Source: Taishania sp036758285
GTDB lineage: Bacteria; Bacteroidota; Bacteroidia; Flavobacteriales_D; Crocinitomicaceae
DNA length: 37,818 nt
Assembly: GCA_036758285.1 (NCBI GenBank)
Contig: DAIOWV010000023.1
Location: 1 to 37,818, forward strand
Direction of reading: 5' to 3'
The notes beneath the pieces were generated by a model. The model ran no database searches and had not been told where the DNA came from. It saw only the letters and a list, made by a program, of their open reading frames with translations. Positions 1 to 9,138 of this stretch are shown here, in pieces. Position numbers and translations under genes: made by a program. The first letter of the stretch is position 1. Each line of letters begins with the position of its first letter.

Positions 1-3
1 AAA

Positions 4-29
4 AACTCCGTAAACAAATTTACGGAGTT
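4..29 (-). terminator. Rho-independent terminator of argS
   Basis: A perfect 11-bp inverted repeat (AACTCCGTAAA, loop CAAA, TTTACGGAGTT) lies just after the argS stop codon. Read on the minus strand it is followed by a T run formed by bases 1-5, which may continue past the window edge. This is the classical intrinsic terminator layout and would end the arginase-argS transcript. Confidence 0.88.
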
Positions 30-48
30 AAAATATATTTACGTATAA

Positions 49-1947
49 TTACATTCTATTAGGAACATCAATTCCTAGGAGTAACATTGATGTTTTAATT
101 ATTTTAGCGACATTAAAACTCAACGCTAATCTGAATGTTTTTAAGCTTTCATCAGGTTCATTAATAATGTAAACTGATTGATAGAATTGATTATAAGTCT
201 TCACCAACTCATACGTATAATTAGCAATTAGTGCTGGTGAATAATCTTTTCCTGCTTCTTGAATAACTCCAGGAAATTCTGTTGATTGCTTGATGATTTC
301 TTTCTCAAACTCATTGACTGATACTGGAGCAATTTTAACTAATTCAATATTTGCCTTTGCTAATAATGATTGAATTCTTGCATGTGTATATTGTATAAAC
401 GGTGCAGTATTTCCATTTAATTCGATAGATTCTTCAGGATTGAATTTCATTCTTTTTCGAGGATCTACTTTTAATAAGAAGTATTTTAATCCACCTAATC
501 CAATCATTCTAAATAACTTATTGGTATCTTCTTGAGATAAACCTTCAATATGACCACGCTCTTTTGTCATTTCAGTAGCACTTTCAATAACTTCAGCCAT
601 TAAATCATCAGCATCTACAACAGTTCCTTCACGAGATTTCATTTTCCCTTCAGGTAAATCAACCATTCCATATGATAAGTGGTAACAATTTTCAGCCCAA
701 GTGTAGCCTAATTTCGCTAAAATTAAAAATAACACTTTAAAATGGTAATCCTGCTCATTACCAACTGTATAAACAATTCCTGAAAGATCTGGATAATCAT
801 TGAAACGATCCACTGCTGTACCCATGTCTTGCGTCATATAAACTGCAGTCCCATCAGAACGGAGTACTAATTTTTCATCTAATCCATCCGCAGTTAGATC
901 GATCCAAACAGATCCGTCATCTTTTTTGAAGAAAACACCTTTATTAAGACCTTCAATTACAATGTCTTTTCCAAGTAAAAATGTGTCAGATTCATAATAT
1001 AATTTATCAAAATTCACTCCCATTTGTTGGTAAGTACTTTCGAAACCTTCATAAACCCAACTATTCATTGTTGACCATAGTAAATATACTTGTGGGTCTC
1101 TAGCTTCCCATTTTACCAGCATATCTTTGGCTTCTTGAAGTAAAGTTGTTTGATTCTTCGCTAAATCTTTAATTTTCTCATCAATAGCTTTAATGGTTTT
1201 TTCATCTTTTCCAGATTTAGCCTCAAATAATTTTGAAAATTCAGTTTTTATTGATGAGTTATAATCGTCAAATTTTCCTTGTTCCCATTCTGCAATTATT
1301 TCTTTTGCTTCAGAATTAAAACGTTTGTCAAATTCAACATAATATTTCCCAACTAATTTATCACCTTTTAATCCAGTATTATGTGGAGTTTCTCGTTCGC
1401 CTTTATCATTTAAAGGTGAAAATTTCTCCCAAGCCAACATACTTTTACAAATATGAATACCTCGATCATTAATGATTTGTGTTTTAATGACTTTGTGTCC
1501 ATTTGCCTTGAGAATTTCAGCAACGGAGTAGCCAAGAAAGTTATTTCTTAAGTGCCCCAAGTGCAACGGCTTATTGGTGTTTGGAGAAGAATACTCAACC
1601 ATTATGGCTGGTTTAGAATTTTCTTCAGCAATACCAAATTTATTGTTTGTGTGAATACTATTTAATTCACCTAACCAAAAATCATCTGAAATAATAAGAT
1701 TTAAAAATCCATTTACAACTTCAAATTCAGAAATAAATGATACTTCATTCAATAGGAAATCGCCAATTTTTGTTCCAGCTTCTATTGGGTTGCAACGCAA
1801 AAGTTTTACGAAAGGAAAAATTACCAAAGTTAAATCCCCCCTTACATCCTTTCTTGTTTTTTGAAATTGGATTAAATTTTCTTCAATTAATGACCCAAAT
1901 AATGCTTCAGAATTTGCTAAAATTTTAGATTTTATAAGTTGTTCCAT
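49..1947 (-). CDS. argS: Arginyl-tRNA synthetase
   Basis: Cytoplasmic class I aminoacyl-tRNA synthetase that joins arginine to tRNA-Arg using ATP. At 632 residues it has the length expected of bacterial ArgS. Visible: an N-terminal tRNA-binding region (about 1-105), the HIGH signature as HLGH at residues 129-132 in the context PLHLGHLRNN, the KMSKS signature as KMKSR at 435-439, and an all-helical DALR anticodon-binding domain from about 515 to the end. The ATG start lies 15 nt after the arginase stop codon, so the two genes are very likely co-transcribed. A strong terminator follows the stop codon. Confidence 0.97.
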   Translation of the reverse strand: MEQLIKSKILANSEALFGSLIEENLIQFQKTRKDVRGDLTLVIFPFVKLLRCNPIEAGTKIGDFLLNEVSFISEFEVVNGFLNLIISDDFWLGELNSIHTNNKFGIAEENSKPAIMVEYSSPNTNKPLHLGHLRNNFLGYSVAEILKANGHKVIKTQIINDRGIHICKSMLAWEKFSPLNDKGERETPHNTGLKGDKLVGKYYVEFDKRFNSEAKEIIAEWEQGKFDDYNSSIKTEFSKLFEAKSGKDEKTIKAIDEKIKDLAKNQTTLLQEAKDMLVKWEARDPQVYLLWSTMNSWVYEGFESTYQQMGVNFDKLYYESDTFLLGKDIVIEGLNKGVFFKKDDGSVWIDLTADGLDEKLVLRSDGTAVYMTQDMGTAVDRFNDYPDLSGIVYTVGNEQDYHFKVLFLILAKLGYTWAENCYHLSYGMVDLPEGKMKSREGTVVDADDLMAEVIESATEMTKERGHIEGLSQEDTNKLFRMIGLGGLKYFLLKVDPRKRMKFNPEESIELNGNTAPFIQYTHARIQSLLAKANIELVKIAPVSVNEFEKEIIKQSTEFPGVIQEAGKDYSPALIANYTYELVKTYNQFYQSVYIINEPDESLKTFRLALSFNVAKIIKTSMLLLGIDVPNRM

Positions 1948-1962
1948 TGAATATTTTACTAA

Positions 1963-2916
1963 TTATTTTTTTTCGATAACATCAACAACATCTTTTAAGA
2001 CTTCAAAAGCTGTTTCAGCCATTTTATTTATTTTTTCATCCAAACAAGGATTTATTTCAACTATTTCAAAACAAATCAATTTTGGATTTTTCACCAAATT
2101 AATTAAAAGAGTTTTAGTTTCCTGGACTGATAATCCATTTGGTACAGGAGTACCTGTTCCATGACTGGTTTCCTGAGGATCCATTGAGTCTACATCAAAA
2201 GAAATATAGATATAGTCACAATTAGATAATAAATTATTTATTTCATGAGCTACATTTTCCGCCCCTTTTTGTTTTAATTCCTCGACTGTGAAATTTCGAA
2301 GATTCAATCGATTCATTAATGCGACTTCTTCATGTTCAACATCACGCACACCAACAAAAATTAGATCTTCAGGAGAAACTTTAGCACCAGGAAATCCTGT
2401 GTTTTTAAGTTTTTCCCAAAGGATTTTTGTATCTTCAGGTAAATCATTTCTCTTTTCTTCAAGATTATCTACACCTAAAGACGTGGAAAGTGGCATTCCA
2501 TGCATATTTCCTGATGGGGTAGTGTAGGGAGTATGTAAGTCACCATGAGCATCGACCCAAATAACACCTAATCTTTTGTTTGGAAATTTTGCTTTAATTC
2601 CAGCAATTGTACCTCCTGCAGAACCATGATCTCCAGCAAGAACTATTGGAAATAAGTTTTCTGAAATAGTTTCAGATACTGTTTGTGAAACTTGATCAAA
2701 AATTTTTGTCAACCCTTCAATCCTTTTAGCAAATTGATGAATTATTGGTTTGTTCAATACATCATTTACATCTTCAATATCAACAGATGGATACTTCCCA
2801 AAAAAAGGGTCATTTTTTTTCCAAGCTGCAATTTTCAAGGCATCTGGGCCCAATGAGGCACCACGAGTTCCTGCCGTTATTTCTGATCGGTTAATGATAA
2901 ATTTTATATTTTCCAT
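1963..2916 (-). CDS. Arginase family protein (ureohydrolase)
   Basis: Mn-dependent ureohydrolase fold, most likely arginase (arginine to ornithine plus urea). Manganese-binding motifs are visible in the 317-residue form: GDHG with H97, DAHGD with D122, H124 and D126, and SFDVDSMDP with D241, D243 and D246. The frame stays open to 3024, but the only upstream initiation codon is a TTG lying inside a -7 promoter box, so the ATG at 2916 (MENIKFIINRSEIT) is the sensible start. It leaves a leader of about 100 nt. argS follows after 15 nt, placing arginine breakdown and arginine charging in one transcript. Agmatinase or formimidoglutamase activity cannot be excluded from sequence alone. Confidence 0.9.
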   Translation of the reverse strand: MENIKFIINRSEITAGTRGASLGPDALKIAAWKKNDPFFGKYPSVDIEDVNDVLNKPIIHQFAKRIEGLTKIFDQVSQTVSETISENLFPIVLAGDHGSAGGTIAGIKAKFPNKRLGVIWVDAHGDLHTPYTTPSGNMHGMPLSTSLGVDNLEEKRNDLPEDTKILWEKLKNTGFPGAKVSPEDLIFVGVRDVEHEEVALMNRLNLRNFTVEELKQKGAENVAHEINNLLSNCDYIYISFDVDSMDPQETSHGTGTPVPNGLSVQETKTLLINLVKNPKLICFEIVEINPCLDEKINKMAETAFEVLKDVVDVIEKK

Positions 2917-3021
2917 ACAATCTAGTTCGTTCTTTTGATACCAGAAAATTATGCTTTCGCAGATTGGGGTACTTTTTCCGATAATAAAACATGAACTTAT
3001 ATCATAAATCCATATTTGGCT

Positions 3022-3029
3022 CAAAGATA
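3022..3029 (-). promoter_or_regulatory. -7 box of the arginase-argS promoter
   Basis: On the minus strand this reads TATCTTTG, an exact match to the Bacteroidota -7 consensus TAnnTTTG. No good TTG -33 element is seen at the usual 17-23 nt spacing. Two short palindromes lie just upstream (TTGAAACGATTCAA at 3051-3064 and TCAATTAAATTGA at 3061-3073) and could be operator sites. Confidence 0.5.
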
Positions 3030-3096
3030 AAAAAGTTATTAAACATTAGATTGAAACGATTCAATTAAATTGACTTAAACAGTAATAAAACAAGTG

Positions 3097-6000
3097 TTAG
3101 TCTTTATATTGATTCCTTTCTAAACGATTTTTAATTTCTTGTAAATTTTCCGATTTTTTAGGATCCCTAGTACTTTTAGAAGTTTCTGTAAAATATTGAT
3201 GTTGAGTCAGAAATAGAACCTGTATTTCATCCCATTTTCTATCTGAATTTAATTTACCATGTTCTCTCAATTCTTTCCTCAGACGGTCTGCAATTTCATG
3301 AAAATCCTCCCTACCTAAATAGTCAAGATCAGCATCACAAATAATTTCTTCCAATAAATTTTTTGGTTTATGAGGAACAGATGTTACAAAGATTAACTCT
3401 TTAATTATTTCAATGTGCTCTTCAGTGTACCCATATTTTGGAAGTATTTCTGAAGCCATTCGAACACCAATAGGTTCATTTTTTTCGTATTGTTCAACAA
3501 ATCCCGCATCATGATAAGTTGCAGCTGTTTTCAACAGAAACAAACCTTCATCTGTAACGTTTTCACTTAAAGCTAATCTTTCTACGGCTTGCACCACATC
3601 ACGTGTATGTTCTATACTGTGGTAGTGAAGTTTGTTAGATAATTCATTACTTAATTTTTTGATTATAAAACGTTCCGCTTTATAATAGTTTATTGAGCTA
3701 TAATGGTGAAGATTAACAATTTTCTGAAAGCGTTCATTTGGAAAAATACCTTTCCCATCGATCGATAATTCAGGTTTAATTCTGTCAATTTGAAAAATTT
3801 GAATTTTACCTTCATTTTTAGCTGAATGTTGTCCTTTGTATGTACATTCGAAATAAGGTTCAATGTGTAGAAATGTATTGTATGTGATTGTTACTTTTTC
3901 CGGTTCACCCAACATCTCCATTCTTTGGGCGTAGTTTACGGTTGATCCCCAAATGTCATATGCAAGTCTTTTTGTTCCAACAACACCAGCTGTAACCTCC
4001 CCAGTGTTTATTCCCAAACGAAGTTTCCAAGGTGTTTGATCATTTGCAATTTCACTTTCTTCAAGTTCCTTCATGTACTTTTGAATTTGCAAAGCAGCTA
4101 AACAGATATCAATAGGGTTGGTGTTGTTTCTTACTGGAACACCACCCGCAGCCATATAAGCATCACCAATTGTTTTGATTCGTTCAAGATTATTGTTGAA
4201 AATAATTTCATCGAATTTTCTGAAGATTTTATCCAGACGTTTTACTAACTCACTTGGTTTTAATGTGTCGGCAATATTAGTAAAGCCAACTATGTCAGTA
4301 AACATAACGGAAACAACTTTGAATGCACGAGCACTTGTTTCACCTTTTTCCAGTAATTCATCCGCCATACTATCTGGTATGACATTTCTAAGTAGACGTT
4401 CAGATTTTTCTTTTTCTATTGCTAATTGCTTACTTTGAACTTCTAATTTTTCTTTTTGTTTTTCAATTTCAACTTTTTGTTCTCTAATTTCTGTTGTTCG
4501 TTCAGCAATTTTCATTTCAAGGCGAACTTGCTCTCTACGTTCATAATCAATCCTTCTTCTTATTGAAAAACGAACAATTAAAAACAAGACAAAGGCGATG
4601 ATTGTCCAAAACCACCAAGTATTCCAAAAAGGTGGATTAATTGTAATATACAACGTTTTTGGTTTTGAAATCCAATCACCATAACCAACTCTTGCATATA
4701 CTTTTAGTGCGTATTCTCCTGGTGACAATGAGTTGAATCTTAGTTCACTATTATTTGAAATTTCAATCTCGTCATTATCACTTCCTATAAGTCTATATTT
4801 ATAATTAATTAACTCAGTATTAGATAAATTATCAGTTTGAAAACGAATCGTGAAATTTCGTTGTTTGTAATTTAATGTCAATTCATTTGTGTAAGAAATT
4901 GACTGTTTTAAAGGAGAATTGGAATCGTTTGGAGATAGCCATTTATTATCAAGTTTGAACTTGGTGAATATTACTTTTACATTGAAATTATACTTACTAA
5001 GTGACTCTGGTTCAAAATAAATAACACCTGAAATACCCCCAAAAAAAAGTTGTTCACTTTTGGAACGAATTCCAGCACCTGTATTAAACTCATTACTTAG
5101 TAAACCATGCGTTTTTGAAAAATTCACAATTTTCTTAGAATCAAGATTTAATTGGGACAATCCTTTATTTGTACTCAACCAAACATTGTTTTGGTTGTCC
5201 AAAACTGAAGCATAGATAAAATTATTTTGAAGTCCTTTTTTCTTATCATAAACAATGATTTTTTCAGTTGCCTCATTCCACAAAATAGCACCATCACCAC
5301 CTGTCCCTATAATGAATACTCCTTTATCTATTTCAGAAATGCTTGTTATATATGACGTTATGTTTTTTGTTAATAGATGATTCTTAGAATATGGTACAAT
5401 TTTTAAATTAGCTGGATCTTTGTCAACTAAAATTGATAATCCACCAGATGATGTTGCAAAAAACACTCGATTTTGAGAATCTTTAAAAACGAATCTACAA
5501 ATACCTGATAGAATTGATTCTTTTGGATTTTTTATATCATTAACAAACTCCTGAGTTTTTTTCTTTTTTAGATCAATTAATAAAGCACCTGATTTTGTTG
5601 CTAAAAAGTAACTGTCAGTTTTATATTTTATTATTTTGTAAACTTTATCGTGACGGTTGTATATGTCTTCCGAAATAAATTTTACTGGAGTATATTTAAA
5701 ACTACCATTTGACTCGATAAAAAGTTCATACACACCATCTTCTGCAGCTATAAGTAGATGATTATCCGTGATATAATGTATGTCTAGTATTGCAACTTCA
5801 GAATTTTTTGAAGTTTTATCTTTTCGAATATAATGTGAAAATTCTCTTTTTAAACGATCGTATTTTGAAACACCTAAGTCCGTACCAATATATAAGTTTC
5901 TAGCGATATTGTCTTCGGTAATACTCCAAACACTTGGAGAGGGTAACCCTAGCTTAGGATCTAAACTCGTTGTAATCGCTAAAAAGCCTTGATTGACAGG

Positions 6001-6981
6001 ATTGAAAGTAGAAATACCTCTGGACGTTGCTACCCAAATGTTTTTATTTCTGTCTTCATAAATGGAATTTATACTATTATAAACAAGGAAGTTATCTTCA
6101 GTTGAATTTACAATTTCTCCAGTTGGTAAAACGGTAAATAACCCTTTGTTTATTGTTGTAATATACCAATATTCATCTTCAGAATGAAGAATTCCACTTA
6201 TATTTAAATAACCAAATTGTTTGTCTAGATTTGGTAAAAAAGGGACCGTTTTAAAAGTAGAAAGAGTACATTTAAAAAGTCCTTGATTTGTTCCTATAAC
6301 AATAACTCCATCTTTTTCTTGAGTAATTGTATTTACTACAATTGGAGTGTTGTTTTTAGAAGGGAAAACGATTTTTTTTAATTGTCCCGTTTTAGGGTTG
6401 TATGCCTCTAAATTTCTATCCTCAGAAGCAACGAAAATAATTTCTTCATTCGATATAAAAACCTCTTTTGTTAACCTAGATGGAAAAATAGAAGTTTTAC
6501 TAGTAAATGTTTTCGTTTTTATGTCAAACTTCCATACACCATTTCTAGAAGTTGCTACCCATATAGTATTTCTATCAGGGGAAAAAGCAATTTTTTCAAT
6601 ACTAAATATCTCCTTGTTAGGAGCATAGGTACTAAACTTGTCAGTTTTTTTATCTCTGGTAACTAATCCATTACCTGTAGCAAACCATAAATTCCCGTTA
6701 GCATCAACATCAATTGTTCGAATGTAATTACTGCTTAATCCTTTTGTATCCTCAGAACTGAAAACCTCAAAAGTTTTACCGTCAAATCTGTTTAAACCAT
6801 CCTGTGTACCTATCCAAAGACCATAATTTTCATCTTGAAATACACAAAGTGCAGAACTTTGAGAAAGGCCTTCATTAATTGTATAGTTTTTGAAATGATA
6901 AATACTTTGCGAATAAAGTTTATTATTTACATTCAAAAAAAAACTTAAAAATATGGTAGTAAATATAAGTAGTTTAAACAT
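3097..6981 (-). CDS. Propeller sensor / adenylate cyclase / HD-domain receptor
   Basis: A 1294-residue single-chain membrane receptor. In order: signal peptide (about 1-24); periplasmic Reg_prop beta-propeller repeats of the LWIGTQDGL type (about 25-700); Y_Y_Y domain (about 712-780); one membrane helix (about 788-805); coiled coil (about 810-870); class III nucleotide cyclase domain; C-terminal HD domain. Cyclase residues are intact: metal-binding D896 (FTDIVGFT) and D940 (GDAYMAAGG), adenine-selecting K936 and D1009 (DIWG), and transition-state N1016 and R1020, so ATP is the probable substrate. The HD domain shows H1125, H1157-D1158 (YHDAGF) and D1216. Such propellers normally drive histidine kinases; here the output is a cyclase. 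The gene starts 19 nt after ferritin. Whether the HD domain hydrolyses cAMP, another nucleotide or nothing is unknown. Confidence 0.88.
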   Translation of the reverse strand: MFKLLIFTTIFLSFFLNVNNKLYSQSIYHFKNYTINEGLSQSSALCVFQDENYGLWIGTQDGLNRFDGKTFEVFSSEDTKGLSSNYIRTIDVDANGNLWFATGNGLVTRDKKTDKFSTYAPNKEIFSIEKIAFSPDRNTIWVATSRNGVWKFDIKTKTFTSKTSIFPSRLTKEVFISNEEIIFVASEDRNLEAYNPKTGQLKKIVFPSKNNTPIVVNTITQEKDGVIVIGTNQGLFKCTLSTFKTVPFLPNLDKQFGYLNISGILHSEDEYWYITTINKGLFTVLPTGEIVNSTEDNFLVYNSINSIYEDRNKNIWVATSRGISTFNPVNQGFLAITTSLDPKLGLPSPSVWSITEDNIARNLYIGTDLGVSKYDRLKREFSHYIRKDKTSKNSEVAILDIHYITDNHLLIAAEDGVYELFIESNGSFKYTPVKFISEDIYNRHDKVYKIIKYKTDSYFLATKSGALLIDLKKKKTQEFVNDIKNPKESILSGICRFVFKDSQNRVFFATSSGGLSILVDKDPANLKIVPYSKNHLLTKNITSYITSISEIDKGVFIIGTGGDGAILWNEATEKIIVYDKKKGLQNNFIYASVLDNQNNVWLSTNKGLSQLNLDSKKIVNFSKTHGLLSNEFNTGAGIRSKSEQLFFGGISGVIYFEPESLSKYNFNVKVIFTKFKLDNKWLSPNDSNSPLKQSISYTNELTLNYKQRNFTIRFQTDNLSNTELINYKYRLIGSDNDEIEISNNSELRFNSLSPGEYALKVYARVGYGDWISKPKTLYITINPPFWNTWWFWTIIAFVLFLIVRFSIRRRIDYERREQVRLEMKIAERTTEIREQKVEIEKQKEKLEVQSKQLAIEKEKSERLLRNVIPDSMADELLEKGETSARAFKVVSVMFTDIVGFTNIADTLKPSELVKRLDKIFRKFDEIIFNNNLERIKTIGDAYMAAGGVPVRNNTNPIDICLAALQIQKYMKELEESEIANDQTPWKLRLGINTGEVTAGVVGTKRLAYDIWGSTVNYAQRMEMLGEPEKVTITYNTFLHIEPYFECTYKGQHSAKNEGKIQIFQIDRIKPELSIDGKGIFPNERFQKIVNLHHYSSINYYKAERFIIKKLSNELSNKLHYHSIEHTRDVVQAVERLALSENVTDEGLFLLKTAATYHDAGFVEQYEKNEPIGVRMASEILPKYGYTEEHIEIIKELIFVTSVPHKPKNLLEEIICDADLDYLGREDFHEIADRLRKELREHGKLNSDRKWDEIQVLFLTQHQYFTETSKSTRDPKKSENLQEIKNRLERNQYKD

Positions 6982-7000
6982 TTTGTACAGATCGACTAAA

Positions 7001-7522
7001 TTACTTAGCTGTTGATGTTGTCGCTTTAGTTGATTGGATTGCAGAGTTTTCTAAATCTTTATCAAATAAATACATTCCACCTTTGTCATTACCAATTAAT
7101 TTGATTTTGTCTAAAACTGCTCTTGCTAATGCTTCTTCTTCTAATTGTTCTGAAACATACCATTGAATGAAATTATGTGTTGTATAATCCCTTTCATCTA
7201 AACATAACCCAACTAAATCATTGATACTTGTTGTAACAGAAATTTCATGATCTAACAAACGTGTAAAAATATCTTCCAAATTTACAAAATCAACTGGTGG
7301 TTTTGAAATTGGTGGTATCACAGCTTTTCCACCTCTTTCATTAACAAATTTCACCAATTTAAGCATATGAAAACGCTCTTCATCAGAATGTGCGTACATG
7401 AATTGAGCTGTTCCATTTAAGCCATTATTTTCAGCCCAGGAAGCCATTGAAAGATAAAATTGTGATGCAAATGCTTCTTTCTCAATTTGAGCATTTAATG
7501 CTTGTTCTATTTTTGAATTCAT
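7001..7522 (-). CDS. Ferritin (non-haem iron storage)
   Basis: Cytoplasmic four-helix ferritin that oxidises Fe(II) and stores the mineral in a 24-mer cage. The 173-residue form has the usual bacterial FtnA length. Ferroxidase ligands are visible: E16 (IEKEAFASQFYL), and E49 with H52 in DEERFHM, followed by the helix with SEQLEEEA. The reading frame can be extended to 7558, but that upstream start is a TTG sitting inside the -7 promoter box (7556-7563), so the ATG at 7522 (MNSKIEQALN) is chosen. The last 15 or so residues are a Ser/Thr/Ala-rich tail. The cyclase receptor gene follows after 19 nt with no terminator visible between them. Confidence 0.95.
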   Translation of the reverse strand: MNSKIEQALNAQIEKEAFASQFYLSMASWAENNGLNGTAQFMYAHSDEERFHMLKLVKFVNERGGKAVIPPISKPPVDFVNLEDIFTRLLDHEISVTTSINDLVGLCLDERDYTTHNFIQWYVSEQLEEEALARAVLDKIKLIGNDKGGMYLFDKDLENSAIQSTKATTSTAK

Positions 7523-7555
7523 AATTGAAATGAGTGTATTTTTGTTCTTATTCTT

Positions 7556-7575
7556 CAAAGATAGAAAGTTTCTAT
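7556..7575 (-). promoter_or_regulatory. Ferritin promoter -7 box with overlapping palindrome
   Basis: Bases 7556-7563 read TATCTTTG on the minus strand, an exact TAnnTTTG -7 box. Overlapping it at 7561-7575 is a perfect 15-bp palindrome, ATAGAAA-G-TTTCTAT, placed where a repressor would block RNA polymerase. An iron- or redox-responsive operator is a reasonable inference, but no regulator is identified. Confidence 0.5.
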
Positions 7576-7659
7576 TAAATGAAAGGGAACTTCATTCTAT
7601 TTCTTATCATTTTATTGTTATTTGTAATCATTTTATAGAAGTATCCAAAATAAAATAGA

Positions 7660-7667
7660 TAATTTTG
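7660..7667 (+). promoter_or_regulatory. -7 box of the thiL promoter
   Basis: TAATTTTG matches the TAnnTTTG consensus and lies 22 nt before the thiL ATG. No convincing -33 TTG is seen. Together with the ferritin promoter it makes this a divergent intergenic region. Confidence 0.45.
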
Positions 7668-7689
7668 CACTCAAATATGTTTTAAGAAA

Positions 7690-8721
7690 ATGTCTGAAGA
7701 AAAAGATTTAAGTCAATTAGGTGAATTTGGTTTGATTGATCATTTAAGTAGTGAATTTACAAGTGTAAATCAAACAACGTTATTAGGGATTGGTGATGAT
7801 GCAGCTGTAATTAATATTTCTGATTCAGAAGCAATGTTGGTTTCGACAGATATGTTGGTTGAGGGTATACACTTTAATTTAATGTATACGCCTTTAAAGC
7901 ATTTAGGATATAAAGCTGTAGCTGTTAATCTTTCAGATATTTGCGCAATGAATGCTATCCCAGAACAAATCACAGTTTCATTAGCATTTTCTTCAAAATT
8001 TCCTCTTGAAGCTATCGAAGAATTATACAAAGGTATTAAAGCAGCTTGTGAACATTATAAAGTAGATTTAGTTGGGGGAGATACAAGTACTTCCTATTCA
8101 GGATTAACTATCAGTGTTACAGCAATCGGAAGAGCGAAAAAAGAAAAAATTGCTTATCGTTCAGGTGCAAATGAATATGATTTAGTTGTTGTTTCAGGAG
8201 ATTTAGGAGCAGCCTATATAGGATTACAAGTTTTAGAGCGGGAAAAAGAGGTTTTCAAAGCAAATCCTGAAATTCAACCCGATTTAGAAGGACATGATTA
8301 CATTGTAAAAAGACAGTTAAAGCCTGAAGCGAGAAAAGATATTGTTGAGTTTTTAAATGAGTTGGATGTTGTTCCAACTTCAATGATTGATATTTCTGAT
8401 GGGTTGGCTTCTGAAATTCTTCATTTGTGTAAAAATAGTAAAGTTGGATGTCATATTTATGATGAGAAGATTCCAATTGATGGTGCAACGTCTTTAGCTG
8501 CAATTGATTTTAATTTAGATCCAGCAACTTGTGCGTTAAATGGCGGAGAAGATTATGAACTGTTATTTACCATTAAACAATCTGATTTTGAGAAAATTAA
8601 AGGAAATCCGCACATGACAGTTATTGGGCACATTGCAAATGAGAATGATGGTTGTTATTTCATTGATAAAAACGGAAGTGCTATTACAATAAAAGCACAG
8701 GGTTGGAATCATTTTAATTAG
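7690..8721 (+). CDS. thiL: Thiamine-monophosphate kinase
   Basis: Phosphorylates thiamine monophosphate to thiamine diphosphate, the last step of cofactor biosynthesis, in the cytoplasm. The 343-residue length fits ThiL. Family motifs are visible: LGEFGLIDHL at the N-terminus, GIGDDAAV (33-40), DMLVEGIHFN, NLSDICAMNA, VGGDTSTS, SGDLGAAY, DISDGLASE (near 234) and NGGEDYELLF (near 285). The acidic motifs bind the Mg ions and the nucleotide. No other thiamine gene is nearby. It is transcribed divergently from ferritin. Confidence 0.96.
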   Translation: MSEEKDLSQLGEFGLIDHLSSEFTSVNQTTLLGIGDDAAVINISDSEAMLVSTDMLVEGIHFNLMYTPLKHLGYKAVAVNLSDICAMNAIPEQITVSLAFSSKFPLEAIEELYKGIKAACEHYKVDLVGGDTSTSYSGLTISVTAIGRAKKEKIAYRSGANEYDLVVVSGDLGAAYIGLQVLEREKEVFKANPEIQPDLEGHDYIVKRQLKPEARKDIVEFLNELDVVPTSMIDISDGLASEILHLCKNSKVGCHIYDEKIPIDGATSLAAIDFNLDPATCALNGGEDYELLFTIKQSDFEKIKGNPHMTVIGHIANENDGCYFIDKNGSAITIKAQGWNHFN

Positions 8722-8749
8722 AATTATTACCCTTTATTGAAATAAATTC

Positions 8750-8757
8750 TATTTTTG
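8750..8757 (+). promoter_or_regulatory. -7 box before the MbnP/MbnH-like operon
   Basis: TATTTTTG fits TAnnTTTG and lies only 9 nt before the ATG at 8767, so the transcript would have a very short leader or none. The TTG at 8737-8739 is too close to act as a standard -33 element. The site is plausible but unproven. Confidence 0.4.
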
Positions 8758-8766
8758 CAGTAATAA

Positions 8767-9138
8767 ATGGGGAGATTTATAACATATCTCTTATTGGGAG
8801 CATTTCTGCTTCATTCTACAAGTCGAATGATTGTTTACTTCAATTATTGGTCTAATCAAGAGTTTATTGCTCAAAATTTATGTGAAAACCGTGATGAACC
8901 AGTGATGGAATGTAATGGTAAATGTCACTTAAAAAAGGAATTAGATAAAGATGATGATCGGAAACAACAGGATCAAAAACAACAAGTCGAAGTTCTTTTA
9001 TTTGTTAGTGAGAATAAAATAAAATCGTTTGAATATCAATTGTTTGATTTTCCGACAGAAAAAACTTATTACACGTGTTATAACAAACAAATCCCTGAAG
9101 GATTTTTAAATAAAATTTTTCAACCACCCACCATCTGA
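8767..9138 (+). CDS. Small Cys-motif membrane protein of the MbnP/MbnH-like operon
   Basis: Unrecognised 123-residue protein. An N-terminal hydrophobic segment (about 5-20) could be a signal anchor or signal peptide. It is followed by three cysteines, C39, C49 and C53, in ENRDEPVMECNGKCHLKKEL; the CNGKCH core looks like a metal or disulfide site. After it comes a very polar stretch (DKDDDRKQQDQKQQ) and a C-terminal half rich in aromatics. It is first in a plus-strand run leading to the MbnP-like and MbnH-like genes, so a role in metal handling at the envelope is inferred from context only. The match to TAnnTTTG 9 nt upstream suggests its own promoter. Confidence 0.75.
   Translation: MGRFITYLLLGAFLLHSTSRMIVYFNYWSNQEFIAQNLCENRDEPVMECNGKCHLKKELDKDDDRKQQDQKQQVEVLLFVSENKIKSFEYQLFDFPTEKTYYTCYNKQIPEGFLNKIFQPPTI

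Noticed and set aside
2917..3024. In-frame upstream extension of arginase to a TTG
   Set aside because: The TTG lies inside the TATCTTTG promoter box (3022-3029), and the ATG at 2916 gives the expected arginase N-terminus.
7523..7558. In-frame upstream extension of ferritin to a TTG
   Set aside because: The TTG lies within the -7 box at 7556-7563; the added residues (Lys/Asn-rich) are not part of ferritins.
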